Shown in pieces: positions 47,971-56,571 of a stretch of DNA of 64,000 bases (its first letter is position 1; each line of letters starts with the position of its first letter). The stretch is from positions 1,798,001 through 1,862,000 of the forward strand of contig NZ_CP031967.1 of the NCBI RefSeq assembly GCF_003443615.1, given 5' to 3'. The notes under the pieces are model-generated. The model was not told the DNA's origin, made no database searches, and was given only the letters and a program-made list of their open reading frames with translations. This DNA is from Alteromonas sp. BL110 (GTDB taxonomy: Bacteria > Pseudomonadota > Gammaproteobacteria > Enterobacterales > Alteromonadaceae). The position numbers and the translations under genes are program-made.

Positions 47971-49749
47971 TTAATAATCTAATATTGCTTTTGTAAACGG
48001 ATATTTAGGCGCACCACCGGTCATATCTGAAAGCACCGAGTTCATTGTATCTACATCGCTATCGAATCCACCATGGGATGTAGATGCCGTCGCATCACCT
48101 TCTTTTCCTTCGCTGTATTTGAACGTTACGTTAGACAGCGACTGATGAAACGCGGCCATACCTAATAATGGCATCTCTGGTTTAGATTCAAAGGCGTTTG
48201 ATACTAAATAGAGTAGCGATTTTTGGTAAATACGCGCAACATGGTCATCTTTCTCAAGGGCTTCGGATAAGTTGTAAACCGTGGTCGACTCGACATACTT
48301 TGCCTCTAAAAGCTCCGAAAGCTTTTCGTTAAATAACGGGTAGCTAATGGCTGGGGCCAGTAAATGAAGGCTTTTAACTCTAATATTTGTATTAACTTTG
48401 AATAGCCTTGAAAGACTGTGTGCATGAAAAATAGAGCCTGCGGAATGACCCACAACGTGAAGCTGTATGGTAGGGTTGTTTTTCAAATAGTCGGCTAACT
48501 TCGTCAAAAAATAGGTGCCATCAGACGTAGTACGAGTAAAAGGTGTGCAAGCGTCTGATTTCATTTCACGCCACAGTGCGCCGCCCACTTTACGTGTCGC
48601 CCATTCTAAAATGCGGTCGGTGTAGTCGGTAAATGCCCCAACTTTGTTGCTAATTTCTTCATTCTTAAAGCCTAAAATATCTTTTAGCTCTTCTAGCATG
48701 CCAGTGTCGTACATGAAATGAATGGGGTACACATCATTTTTAAGAAAGGTGTCTTTCATTGCGGCAATGCGTTTAGCCGAGGCTTTAATGCTATTTAAGC
48801 CGCCGTGCGCGTAAAGCATTACATGTCGATGATTACTGTCAGAGAGGTTTTCAATAATGGCATCGACGTGGTTTTTATTGCTCCAATATTTACTTCTTGT
48901 ATCAAAATGCCCGTCGTCGAAATGAACGAAGTGATCTTGGATACTTACTCGTGGCGTAGAGCGAGAAAACACACCTTGCGCGATAGAGCGTGCAGCCTGA
49001 TGGTAAGTACCTGCGCCTGAAATAGGAAGCGCAAGTTGTACAACCCAGGCATCCATAACATTTAACGCCCAGTCATCGTACCGCCAAAGTGCCAGCCCGG
49101 ACTTTTTCCAATCTGTACCCCATGAGTTTTGGATCCAAAAGCCTTCATCATTGTAACCAACAATAGCAAACGCATGGCCGCCCATGGGCTCAGGTCTTAA
49201 GTTTATCGTGTCACCCTCGGCGTCTTTCCAGCCTTCATGAATTCTGGCTGAAACAAAGATTACGCCCACCTCGTTGAGTGCAGCATGAAAATCGCTAATT
49301 TCTCGTTCAAGCCGGTAGTACGCCCCTAGCCGATGGCTGCTAGCATCGTTAGCAATGGCAAGGGTCATTTCAAATTCGTCGCTGTGATTAATATCTTTTG
49401 TCAGTGAGTCGCTGCACACACCACTGTTATACCAGCCTTTAATAGCACCACGGCAGCTAGAGCCTTCATAGGATTCGCCTAACCATTCATCGTGACGCTT
49501 CGCCATGGCGTAAAGCATCCATGGGCTCACGATATGTTTTCGACCTTGGTGGCGATAGATAAAATTTATGGTGGCGGCCAAGGCAAAACCTGTACAGGCA
49601 CCGTCTTTGCCTTGGTCTAATATAACCAAGTTACCCGGCGGGTCGATAAAAGGTTTAAGCGGTGTGAGGTTGGGTTGGTAATAGCGATCCCGAAGGTCGG
49701 GGTAGTCTGCGCTGACATTTAGCATGCCTTTTGAAACAGGTAAGTTCAT
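47971..49749 (-). CDS. Papain-like (C1) peptidase fused to an alpha/beta-hydrolase
   Basis: This 592-residue protein appears to hold two enzymes. Residues about 1-240 are papain-like: Gln46 and Cys52 in LDQGKDGACTGFALAA, His192 in MGGHAFAIVGYN, and Asn208 in WIQNSWGTDW. Residues about 300-592 look like a serine hydrolase: HGGLNS near 315 (oxyanion), Ser436 in VVGHSAGSIFHAHS, a likely acid at Asp501 or Asp502, and a likely His559 in STSHGGFDSD. No signal peptide or membrane helix is seen, so it is probably cytoplasmic or exported by another route. The upstream neighbour, tex, is 442 bases away on the same strand. Substrate and role are unknown. Confidence 0.78.
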   Translation of the reverse strand: MNLPVSKGMLNVSADYPDLRDRYYQPNLTPLKPFIDPPGNLVILDQGKDGACTGFALAATINFIYRHQGRKHIVSPWMLYAMAKRHDEWLGESYEGSSCRGAIKGWYNSGVCSDSLTKDINHSDEFEMTLAIANDASSHRLGAYYRLEREISDFHAALNEVGVIFVSARIHEGWKDAEGDTINLRPEPMGGHAFAIVGYNDEGFWIQNSWGTDWKKSGLALWRYDDWALNVMDAWVVQLALPISGAGTYHQAARSIAQGVFSRSTPRVSIQDHFVHFDDGHFDTRSKYWSNKNHVDAIIENLSDSNHRHVMLYAHGGLNSIKASAKRIAAMKDTFLKNDVYPIHFMYDTGMLEELKDILGFKNEEISNKVGAFTDYTDRILEWATRKVGGALWREMKSDACTPFTRTTSDGTYFLTKLADYLKNNPTIQLHVVGHSAGSIFHAHSLSRLFKVNTNIRVKSLHLLAPAISYPLFNEKLSELLEAKYVESTTVYNLSEALEKDDHVARIYQKSLLYLVSNAFESKPEMPLLGMAAFHQSLSNVTFKYSEGKEGDATASTSHGGFDSDVDTMNSVLSDMTGGAPKYPFTKAILDY

Positions 49750-50125
49750 AACATCATCCTCTGATTAGGGCAGATGACCTTTGCTGTACAGCTAGATGAA
49801 AAGCGCGTACATCAAAGATCGGTGGCCGTTAACTCATTATGGTCGTCCGATAGTGCTGCCTGGAAAAAGGCTGTGATCAAATGAGCAACATTACCTTCGT
49901 TAAACGTTAAGGCGCCTACAGCGTGACAACGGACTCGCTAAACGCTACCGATATACGAACTTCCGAACTTCTGTTTCGGAGTGACCCACACCTTTTCATT
50001 GTTTCGGTATCTTTATCTATACGGATTGGTATTAATGCTTTTTAAGCAAGCATTGCTGAGCGCTAATGCTTTCTATTGCACCAGAACTAATGTAGCAAAA
50101 ACGAAAGGATAAATGGAAGAGCAAT
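49750..50125. other. Non-coding interval between tex and the fusion hydrolase gene
   Basis: Before the tex terminator I see no convincing reading frame or RNA gene. The minus-strand promoter of the C1/hydrolase gene should lie near 49780-49850, but no good -35/-10 pair stands out. Its ribosome site, read on the minus strand, is AGAGGATG just before the ATG. Confidence 0.5.
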
Positions 50126-50156
50126 AAAAAAGAGCCTGCCGTGCGACAGGCTCTTT
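50126..50156 (-). terminator. Intrinsic terminator of tex
   Basis: AGAGCCTG at 50131-50138 and CAGGCTCT at 50147-50154 form a perfect stem with an 8-base loop. A run of A on the plus strand gives a T run on the minus strand, 35 bases after the tex stop. Confidence 0.9.
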
Positions 50157-50191
50157 ATAAGACAAAATAAGCGACAATAAACAGCTAGGGT

Positions 50192-52540
50192 TTACTTTTT
50201 CGCTTTAGCAAACGCGTCAGCAAAGGCATTGCCCATGGCGTTGTTTTGAGGCTGGCTGTTGCGATTGCCTCCTCCTTTATTTGAGCGAGGATTTGCTTTA
50301 GCGTTAGCACGCCCAGCCCCTTTGTTCTGGGTTTTACCTGAAGCGCTATGGCTGCCGCCATTATTACTTTGACTTGTTGTATCGTCTAAGCGCATGGTGA
50401 AGGAAATACGCTTGCGCGGTACATCTACTTCTAGCACTTTTACCTTCACAATATCGCCGGCTTTAACTACCTCGCGAGGGTCTGAGATAAACTTGTTAGT
50501 CAGTGCAGAGATATGTACCAATCCGTCTTGATGCACGCCCACATCAACAAAAGCGCCAAAGTTAGCTACGTTGCTCACTACGCCTTCTAAGATCATGCCA
50601 GGCTTAAGGTCGTTAATGTTTTCAACGCCTTCTTTAAACGCAGCAGTTTTGAATTCAGGGCGAGGGTCACGACCTGGCTTATCCAGCTCTTTAAGGATGT
50701 CTTTAACGGTAGGTAAACCGAATGCATCGCTGGTAAAGGTATCTGGCGATAAGCTTTTCAGTAACTCGGTATTGCCGATAATGTCATTAACTGCAACCGC
50801 AGTCGTATCTACAATTTTATCGACTACCGGGTATGCTTCGGGGTGAACCGCAGAGGCGTCAAGCGGGTTGTTGCCATTGACGATACGAAGGAAGCCCGCG
50901 GCTTGTTCAAAAGCTTTTGGGCCCAAGCGCTCTACTTTTAACAGTGCTTTACGGTCTGGGAAAGCACCGTTGGTGTCTCTGAAATTCACAATGTTGTGCG
51001 CTAAGGTTCTGTTTAAGCCGGATACATAGCTCAATAACGCTGGCGATGCCGTGTTTAAGTCAACGCCTACGGCATTTACACAGTCTTCAATAACACGGTC
51101 AAGGGACTTACCTAGTTGGCTTTGACTTACGTCATGCTGATACTGGCCTACACCAATAGCTTTAGGCTCAATTTTAACGAGTTCTGCTAGTGGGTCTTGC
51201 AGGCGGCGTGCGATAGAAACCGCCCCGCGGATTGAAACATCCAGATCAGGCAGTTCTTTAGAAGCAAGCTCTGACGCTGAATACACCGATGCGCCAGCTT
51301 CACTTACCATAATTTTCTGTGCAGTAAGTTCGCTGTTGTTCTTAAGCATTTCACCTACAAGTTTGTCCGTTTCACGGGAACCTGTTCCGTTGCCAATGCT
51401 GATTAAGTCTACTTTGTATTGTTTGCACAAGGTTGTTAGCGTGCGAATAGACTTATCCCACTGATTTTGCGGTGCGTGTGGGAATATGGTGTTGGTCGCT
51501 ACCACCTTACCTGTGCTGTCTACTACCGCTACCTTAACGCCGGTTCTCAAACCTGGATCTAGGCCCATAGTGGTTTTGGCACCTGCAGGTGCAGCCATCA
51601 ACAGGTCGTTTAAGTTTTTAGCAAATACTTCAATGGCTTCTTCTTCAGCACGCTCTCGAAGGGCGCTGAATAGCTCAGTTTCCATGTGTAAACCAATTTT
51701 GATTTTCCACGTCCACTGCACAACCTGAGCTAAGAAATCATCAGCGCCACGACCGCGGTGCATGATATCGTAGTGGCTTGCGATAATGTGCTCGCAATGA
51801 GATGGGCCCTTTTCCTCTGATTGAGGGTCGGCATCTAGCTGAATATGAAGCATTCCTTCATTGCGACCTCGGAACATTGCCAATGCGCGGTGCGAGGGTA
51901 CCTTTTTGTATTTCTCGCTGTGTTCAAAATAATCTTTATATTTAGCCGCTTCTTGTTCTTTACCGGGTACAACCGTACTTTTTATATGAGCATTTTCAGT
52001 AAGGTAATGGCGCACTTTAGCTAGTAACGAGGCATCTTCAGCAAACTTTTCCATAAGGATATAGCGAGCACCTTCTAGCGCAGCTTTAGTATCAGCAACG
52101 CCGTTGTCTGTGTTTATAAACTCTTGCGCTTTGCTTTCAGCGTCTGTGTCAGGGTTGCTAAATAATGCATCGGCCAGCGGCGCTAAACCTGCTTCAATAG
52201 CAATTTGTCCTTTAGTGCGCCTGCGAGGCTTATACGGTAAGTACAAGTCTTCAAGGGTCGTCTTGCTGTCGGCACTGGTAATGCTGCTTTTGAGCTCGTC
52301 AGTTAGTTTGCCCTGCTCTTCGATAGATTTAAGAATAACGTCGCGACGCTCTTCTAGCTCACGTAAGTATGTCAAGCGCTGCTCTAGATTACGCAGCTGC
52401 GTATCATCAAGGCCTTGGGTTACTTCTTTGCGGTATCGGGCAATGAAAGGAACGGTTGCTCCTTCATCGAGAAGTTTTACTGCGGCAGTTACTTGCGAGG
52501 GTTGAACGCTAAGCTCTTCTGCAATTTTATTGGTAATCAT
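50192..52540 (-). CDS. tex: Tex, S1-domain RNA-binding transcription accessory protein
   Basis: This 782-residue protein is close to E. coli YhgF/Tex (773). In order it has a Tex N-terminal helical domain, a YqgF-like domain ([18 protein letters not shown]), a helix-hairpin-helix ([20 protein letters not shown]) and an S1 domain ([20 protein letters not shown]). The Asn/Gly/Arg/Lys-rich tail of about residues 715-782 is low complexity and probably binds RNA. Tex influences transcription and stress tolerance in several bacteria. It is next to greB, as in E. coli. Confidence 0.95.
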   Translation of the reverse strand: MITNKIAEELSVQPSQVTAAVKLLDEGATVPFIARYRKEVTQGLDDTQLRNLEQRLTYLRELEERRDVILKSIEEQGKLTDELKSSITSADSKTTLEDLYLPYKPRRRTKGQIAIEAGLAPLADALFSNPDTDAESKAQEFINTDNGVADTKAALEGARYILMEKFAEDASLLAKVRHYLTENAHIKSTVVPGKEQEAAKYKDYFEHSEKYKKVPSHRALAMFRGRNEGMLHIQLDADPQSEEKGPSHCEHIIASHYDIMHRGRGADDFLAQVVQWTWKIKIGLHMETELFSALRERAEEEAIEVFAKNLNDLLMAAPAGAKTTMGLDPGLRTGVKVAVVDSTGKVVATNTIFPHAPQNQWDKSIRTLTTLCKQYKVDLISIGNGTGSRETDKLVGEMLKNNSELTAQKIMVSEAGASVYSASELASKELPDLDVSIRGAVSIARRLQDPLAELVKIEPKAIGVGQYQHDVSQSQLGKSLDRVIEDCVNAVGVDLNTASPALLSYVSGLNRTLAHNIVNFRDTNGAFPDRKALLKVERLGPKAFEQAAGFLRIVNGNNPLDASAVHPEAYPVVDKIVDTTAVAVNDIIGNTELLKSLSPDTFTSDAFGLPTVKDILKELDKPGRDPRPEFKTAAFKEGVENINDLKPGMILEGVVSNVANFGAFVDVGVHQDGLVHISALTNKFISDPREVVKAGDIVKVKVLEVDVPRKRISFTMRLDDTTSQSNNGGSHSASGKTQNKGAGRANAKANPRSNKGGGNRNSQPQNNAMGNAFADAFAKAKK

Positions 52541-52718
52541 AAGTCGCTCTAAGATACTAAAAGTTCGCGTTAGGCAATGGCGAATAAACGGTGTGTGACA
52601 GGCTTACATACACAGCGTTAGTAGTGAAAATAAGAGCGGTGAGTATATCACCGCGGTGTAGGGAAAGTCGTCTGATCATTGTGTTACAACTGAGTAGTTA
52701 AGTAGACCATCTCTTTAT

Positions 52719-53204
52719 TCAAAGTTTATCTGTTGCGTCGTACCAAATACGGTTTATCCACCACTCTTTAGTACCCGCCTCAGTTTTAACAATAAACTCA
52801 TCGTCCTCTTCTTTGCCAAGTAGAGCACGAGCCATGGGGGAATCAATAGAGATGTAGTCCTTACGGCCAAATATTTCATCATAGCCAACTAAGCGAAGCG
52901 CCATAACAGCGCCCAATTCGTTTTCAATTTCAACCCAAGCACCAAAGAACACTTTTCCTTCTTGCTGTGGATCATAGTCAACAACTTTTAGGTTCTCTAA
53001 GCATTTGCGTAAATAACGAACCCGACGGTCAATTTCGCGAAGCTTCTTTTTGTTGTACTGGTAGTCAGCATTCTCACTCCTATCGCCCAGGCTGGCTGCC
53101 CAAGTTACCTTGCGAGTGATTTCTGGCCGTTCTTCACGCCACAAGAAATCCAATTCTTGTTTAAGCTTTAAATAGCCCTTTCGAGTGATAAGCGGTGTTT
53201 TCAC
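52719..53204 (-). CDS. greB: Transcript cleavage factor GreB
   Basis: This 161-residue protein has the N-terminal coiled coil with acidic tip (AASLGDRSENADYQYNKKKL, including the Asp and Glu that hold the catalytic Mg) and the C-terminal FKBP-like domain (YISIDSPMARALLGKEEDDE). GreB enters the RNA polymerase secondary channel and rescues backtracked complexes. The basic patch LREIDRRVRYLRKCLENLKV and overall length favour GreB over GreA. It lies upstream of tex on the same strand, 178 bases apart. Confidence 0.95.
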   Translation of the reverse strand: MKTPLITRKGYLKLKQELDFLWREERPEITRKVTWAASLGDRSENADYQYNKKKLREIDRRVRYLRKCLENLKVVDYDPQQEGKVFFGAWVEIENELGAVMALRLVGYDEIFGRKDYISIDSPMARALLGKEEDDEFIVKTEAGTKEWWINRIWYDATDKL

Positions 53205-53378
53205 AATGTCCTATAAATAATCCAGCTAATTACCCCTACTTTATGTGGGTAATAAGGCAAAACGCAATCTTTCGATAAGGTAAAAAGTGACAAAACAGGC
53301 AGATTGAATAATTATTGAACATAAACCTTTCTGCCAGTGTCGTAGTATCAATACCATATTAGCCATTAGGGGAAATGA

Positions 53379-53648
53379 ATGCGTAACAGAATGCCTGTGT
53401 TGAACCGCCGAAGGTCGGGAAGCGATCCGCTTCAAACCAGTGGCACTATCATAGGTTTTATGCTGTTTTTAAGCGGCGCGCTGTTATTGTTGTATGCCTT
53501 ACTTGATATAGTTGTTCGCTTAAATAGTGTACGAACCGTGATATACCTGATCTTAGCGTGTGCTATGTATAAAGTAGGGCACTCACTGCTTAATCACTTT
53601 GCGACGTTCAAAGTCCATACGGAAAGACGACGCGCACCTAATCGTTAA
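53379..53648 (+). CDS. Small two-helix membrane protein, unknown
   Basis: This 89-residue protein has a basic N-terminus (RNRMPVLNRRRSG), two membrane segments (TIIGFMLFLSGALLLLYALL and VIYLILACAMYKVGHSLLNH) and a basic tail (ERRRAPNR). A GGGGAAATGA-type ribosome site precedes ATG 53379. It is divergent from greB. No family is recognised and no function is proposed. Confidence 0.6.
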   Translation: MRNRMPVLNRRRSGSDPLQTSGTIIGFMLFLSGALLLLYALLDIVVRLNSVRTVIYLILACAMYKVGHSLLNHFATFKVHTERRRAPNR

Positions 53649-53865
53649 AACCTTTGGTTTTAAACCCCAGTTTTTAAGGTTTAATTGTTCCTAAAAAACC
53701 TATGTTAGGACCGTGAAATATTTTAACTTTAGGCTAAGCTTAATAGTGTAATTCGAGGCACCAAGCATATTGAATAACCCACATTACTATTTGGGTACGC
53801 GCGTGGTGAAAATCCACTAGCTCGTAGGGAAAAGGTAAGCAAGGATCACGCTGACTCACTGAAAC

Positions 53866-53897
53866 AAAAAAGCCGACGCATAGCGTCGGCTTTCTCT
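53866..53897. terminator. Bidirectional terminator, fkpA side strong
   Basis: AGCCGACGC at 53871-53879 and GCGTCGGCT at 53883-53891 form a perfect 9-base stem with an ATA loop. An A run before it gives the T run for fkpA transcripts, and TTTCTCTTTTTTT follows on the plus strand. Confidence 0.9.
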
Positions 53898-53914
53898 TTT
53901 TTTAAAGCTTTAGC

Positions 53915-54700
53915 TTATTCAGCTGGCGCTTCGGCTTCAGGTTTAACCACTTCTAAAAGCTCAACATCAAAAATTAGCGTTGAGTTAGGCGTGATTGCGC
54001 CCGTTGAGCGTGCGCCATAAGCAAGCTCTGATGGAATGTGGAAGCGGTATTTCGCGCCTTCTTTCATTAGCTGTACGCCTTCAGTCCAACCCGCGATTAC
54101 GCGATTAAGTGGAAATTCAGCTGGTTCGCCACGCTTATAAGAAGAGTCGAACTCTGTACCATCAAGCAAGGTACCACGGTAGTGAACTTTTACCATGTCG
54201 GTTGCTTCTGGGCTTGCGCCTTCGCCTTCTTCAAGTACTTCGTATTGAAGGCCAGACTCTGTTGTCGTCACGCCTTCTTTCTTACCATTTTCTTCTAGGT
54301 AAGCAAGACCTGCTTCAATGTTTTTCTCAGCAGCTTGTTCAGCCATTTCTTGCTGTTTAGCGCGCAATACTTCTTCGCCTTGTTGAGCGATTTGCTGAAT
54401 TTGCTCTGGTGTGAACTTAAGGGTGTCATTCAGGCCGTCTTTAAAGCCTTGCTGTAGTGCATCTTGGTCTAGGGTTAAACCAAGCTGCTCTTGTTGTTCG
54501 GCACGGTTGCTAACAAACAGGCCCATACTCGCGCCCATGGCGTAAGCTTGCTTTTGTGTATCTGTCATTTCTTCTGCTGCAACAGCAGTTGTTTTTGCAC
54601 TATCAGCGCTTGTAGAAGCGGCCTCATCAGATGTGTTTGGCTGGCAAGCGAAAAGGCCTAGCGCAGCGATAGTAGATAAGGCAACGAGCGACTTCTGCAT
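53915..54700 (-). CDS. fkpA: FkpA-like FKBP-type peptidyl-prolyl isomerase, lipoprotein
   Basis: The start is ATG 54700 with GGAGACG upstream, giving 261 residues. A lipobox (LGLFAC, Cys19) makes it a lipoprotein, unlike the soluble E. coli FkpA. An N-terminal dimerisation/chaperone helical domain (about 40-140) precedes the FKBP domain (about 150-250: MVKVHYRGTLLDGTEFDSSY, then VIAGWTEGVQLM and FHIPSELAYG). It helps fold envelope proteins. The neighbouring WD40 and slyX genes keep it in the fkpA-slyX region known from E. coli. Confidence 0.92.
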   Translation of the reverse strand: MQKSLVALSTIAALGLFACQPNTSDEAASTSADSAKTTAVAAEEMTDTQKQAYAMGASMGLFVSNRAEQQEQLGLTLDQDALQQGFKDGLNDTLKFTPEQIQQIAQQGEEVLRAKQQEMAEQAAEKNIEAGLAYLEENGKKEGVTTTESGLQYEVLEEGEGASPEATDMVKVHYRGTLLDGTEFDSSYKRGEPAEFPLNRVIAGWTEGVQLMKEGAKYRFHIPSELAYGARSTGAITPNSTLIFDVELLEVVKPEAEAPAE

Positions 54701-54837
54701 AAAAACGTCTCCATTAATTATTATCATCATGCGTCTATGTCTATACTGCTGCATCTAAGGCAGTTTGCACGATAGTTAAAGATGCGTGATCCATGCTATG
54801 TTAAACCTAGCGTTTACAAAGCGAAACCCATTTGATT

Positions 54838-55830
54838 ATGTTTAGGCCTCAAATGTTCCATAGAATAGTGTTACTCACCTTACTTATTGGCAATTCCATG
54901 GGATGCTCTGTCCCTGATACTACGCCAATACAGCAGTGGCGTCATGTAGAAGAGGGTGCATACGCGGCAGATATATCTACCGACGGTACCTTAGCGGTGG
55001 TATCTGGCGTGAATAATGGTGTCAACGTTTGGCGAATTGGCCAGAGCGAGCCCCTCTATCATTGGAGTCATCAGGGAGAAGGTAACAACTTGGTTATGTC
55101 AGTGCACATCAGTGCAGATAAGCGCTATGTGGTAACTGCCGACCGTGAAGCGTTTGCTCTGTGGAGTTTAGAAACTGGTGAGCCAGAAGGATTTTGGCGA
55201 ATAGATGAGTCCTCTATCCGCGACGTGGTAGTCACCAATAATGGTAATGGCATACTCGTCGCTCGCTCCAACGGCAAGGTGATGTATTTTGAGCCGCGCA
55301 CTTCTCGCCGTCTCGAATTTTTCGGGCATCAGGAAAAAGTTAATTCCATTGATATCTCACCAAATGGTAAGTTTGCCCTTACTGGTGGCAATGACTACAT
55401 TGCCTATTTGTGGAGTACTGACACTGGGCAGATTATCCACACCTTCACGCACCCCACCCGAGTGACCAAAGTTGCGCTAGATGATGAGGGAAGGTTTGCT
55501 TTTACTGCCGATAGTCAAAGTAAGTCGCAAGTGTGGAATGTACAAACCGGGCAGCCCGTTACTTCACTGAAGTTTGCATCACGACAAAAGATCTTCACAG
55601 ATGTCGAGTTTTCAAAAGATGGTCAGTATTTACTAACAGGCTCTCCAGCTAGGAAGGTTTATCTTTGGAGTTTGCAAAACGGCGAACAAGTTCAGTCAAT
55701 TCAAGTCGCATCGAGAGAGTCTATTTCACCGCCAACCGCAGTTGTTTATGGCGTCGGCTTCCTTCCCAATGATAATATATTGTCTATAAGCAGTAGTGGC
55801 CTTGCCGAAGAATGGCAACGAGAGAGATAG
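54838..55830 (+). CDS. WD40-repeat-like putative lipoprotein
   Basis: This 330-residue protein has a signal sequence (IVLLTLLIGNSMGC) with a probable, weak lipobox at Cys23. The rest shows about seven beta-propeller repeats. Clear examples are YVVTADREAFALWSLETGEP, FALTGGNDYIAYLWSTDTGQ, FAFTADSQSKSQVWNVQTGQ and YLLTGSPARKVYLWSLQNGE. WD40 lipoproteins are scaffolds; the partner is unknown. ATG 54838 is used; 54853 is possible. slyX follows after 9 bases, so the two are probably co-transcribed. Confidence 0.75.
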   Translation: MFRPQMFHRIVLLTLLIGNSMGCSVPDTTPIQQWRHVEEGAYAADISTDGTLAVVSGVNNGVNVWRIGQSEPLYHWSHQGEGNNLVMSVHISADKRYVVTADREAFALWSLETGEPEGFWRIDESSIRDVVVTNNGNGILVARSNGKVMYFEPRTSRRLEFFGHQEKVNSIDISPNGKFALTGGNDYIAYLWSTDTGQIIHTFTHPTRVTKVALDDEGRFAFTADSQSKSQVWNVQTGQPVTSLKFASRQKIFTDVEFSKDGQYLLTGSPARKVYLWSLQNGEQVQSIQVASRESISPPTAVVYGVGFLPNDNILSISSSGLAEEWQRER

Positions 55831-55839
55831 AGAATTTAC

Positions 55840-56088
55840 ATGACAGACAAAAGCGCTGAGCAGTTACAACAGCAAATAGATAGCGCCAATAGCTATATTG
55901 AAGAGTTACAGATGAAAGTAGCCTTTCAAGAACACACTATCGAGGCACTTAATGAAGCGCTGGCTTCACAACAAAAGCAACTTGATGATTTAGCGTTTAA
56001 AGTAAGTCACGTAATAGACCGTGTTAAAAGCATAGAACCGTCTAATATTGCTAAGCAATCAGAAGAGACCCCGCCCCCGCACTACTAA
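55840..56088 (+). CDS. slyX: SlyX-family coiled-coil protein
   Basis: This 82-residue protein is almost entirely a coiled coil (IEELQMKVAFQEHTIEALNE, then LASQQKQLDDLAFKVSHVID). It ends with a Pro-rich tail (ETPPPHY) typical of SlyX. The function is not established. It lies close to fkpA as in E. coli, here with a WD40 gene in between. A short hairpin at 56106-56119 may end its transcript. Confidence 0.88.
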   Translation: MTDKSAEQLQQQIDSANSYIEELQMKVAFQEHTIEALNEALASQQKQLDDLAFKVSHVIDRVKSIEPSNIAKQSEETPPPHY

Positions 56089-56284
56089 TTTTAGCCATCC
56101 TTAAATGGCGTAAGCGCCACTTTGGTTTGAAAGGGGCGCCTCATAAACAGTCGCCAAATTAGTATAATCGACGGTATTAAGCAGTAAAAGGCTTTGCGTC
56201 GAGCACTAGTTTATATTGTTATGAGTTAGGCTAAGACTTCATTTATCCTGACAATCTAATTGAATTACACTTGCGCCCCGATAC

Positions 56285-56309
56285 AAAGGCTTCAGTTAGA
56301 GAAGCCTTT
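56285..56309 (+). other. Nine-base hairpin just before the 52-residue gene
   Basis: AAAGGCTTC at 56285-56293 and GAAGCCTTT at 56301-56309 pair perfectly with a 7-base loop. It lies 21 bases before an ATG, so it may be a leader hairpin or a terminator of upstream transcripts. Confidence 0.5.
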
Positions 56310-56330
56310 TACTATTTGAGAGAGAAAATT

Positions 56331-56489
56331 ATGAGTGATTTTGACATGGATGCGTTTGACAGCATCGATTTTGACTCAGTTGAGCAGTCAGTAGCCGAAA
56401 AGCAGGCTGAAAAAGATAAGCAAGAAAGCCAAGAAATTGAAGGCATGCGCGACGGTGCCAACGATTGTGGTGATAGCTGTACCATATAG
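56331..56489 (+). CDS. 52-residue acidic protein with C-terminal CxxxC
   Basis: The start is ATG 56331 with GAGAGAG upstream; a longer frame begins before the hairpin and is less likely. The N-terminus repeats Asp and Phe (MSDFDMDAFDSIDFDSVEQ), the middle is a charged helix, and the end is DCGDSCTI with Cys46 and Cys50. No family is recognised. Its own terminator follows at 56503, so it is a discrete transcription unit. The cysteine pair suggests metal binding or a disulfide. Confidence 0.65.
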   Translation: MSDFDMDAFDSIDFDSVEQSVAEKQAEKDKQESQEIEGMRDGANDCGDSCTI

Positions 56490-56502
56490 CATCATTTAAA
56501 CC

Positions 56503-56532
56503 GCTACGGGCTTTACAGCGCCCGTAGCTTTT
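56503..56532 (+). terminator. Intrinsic terminator after the 52-residue gene
   Basis: GCTACGGGC at 56503-56511 and GCCCGTAGC at 56520-56528 form a perfect 9-base stem with an 8-base loop, followed by four T. Confidence 0.82.
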
Positions 56533-56571
56533 AAACGCGCCCTTGGCCGCGTAAGAAAAATCTCAGCGCCC

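Noticed and set aside
53700..53866. Riboswitch or sRNA before the terminator at 53866
   Set aside because: The GGTGAAAATCC-like stretch recalls cobalamin riboswitches, but the conserved core is missing and no target gene follows on that strand.
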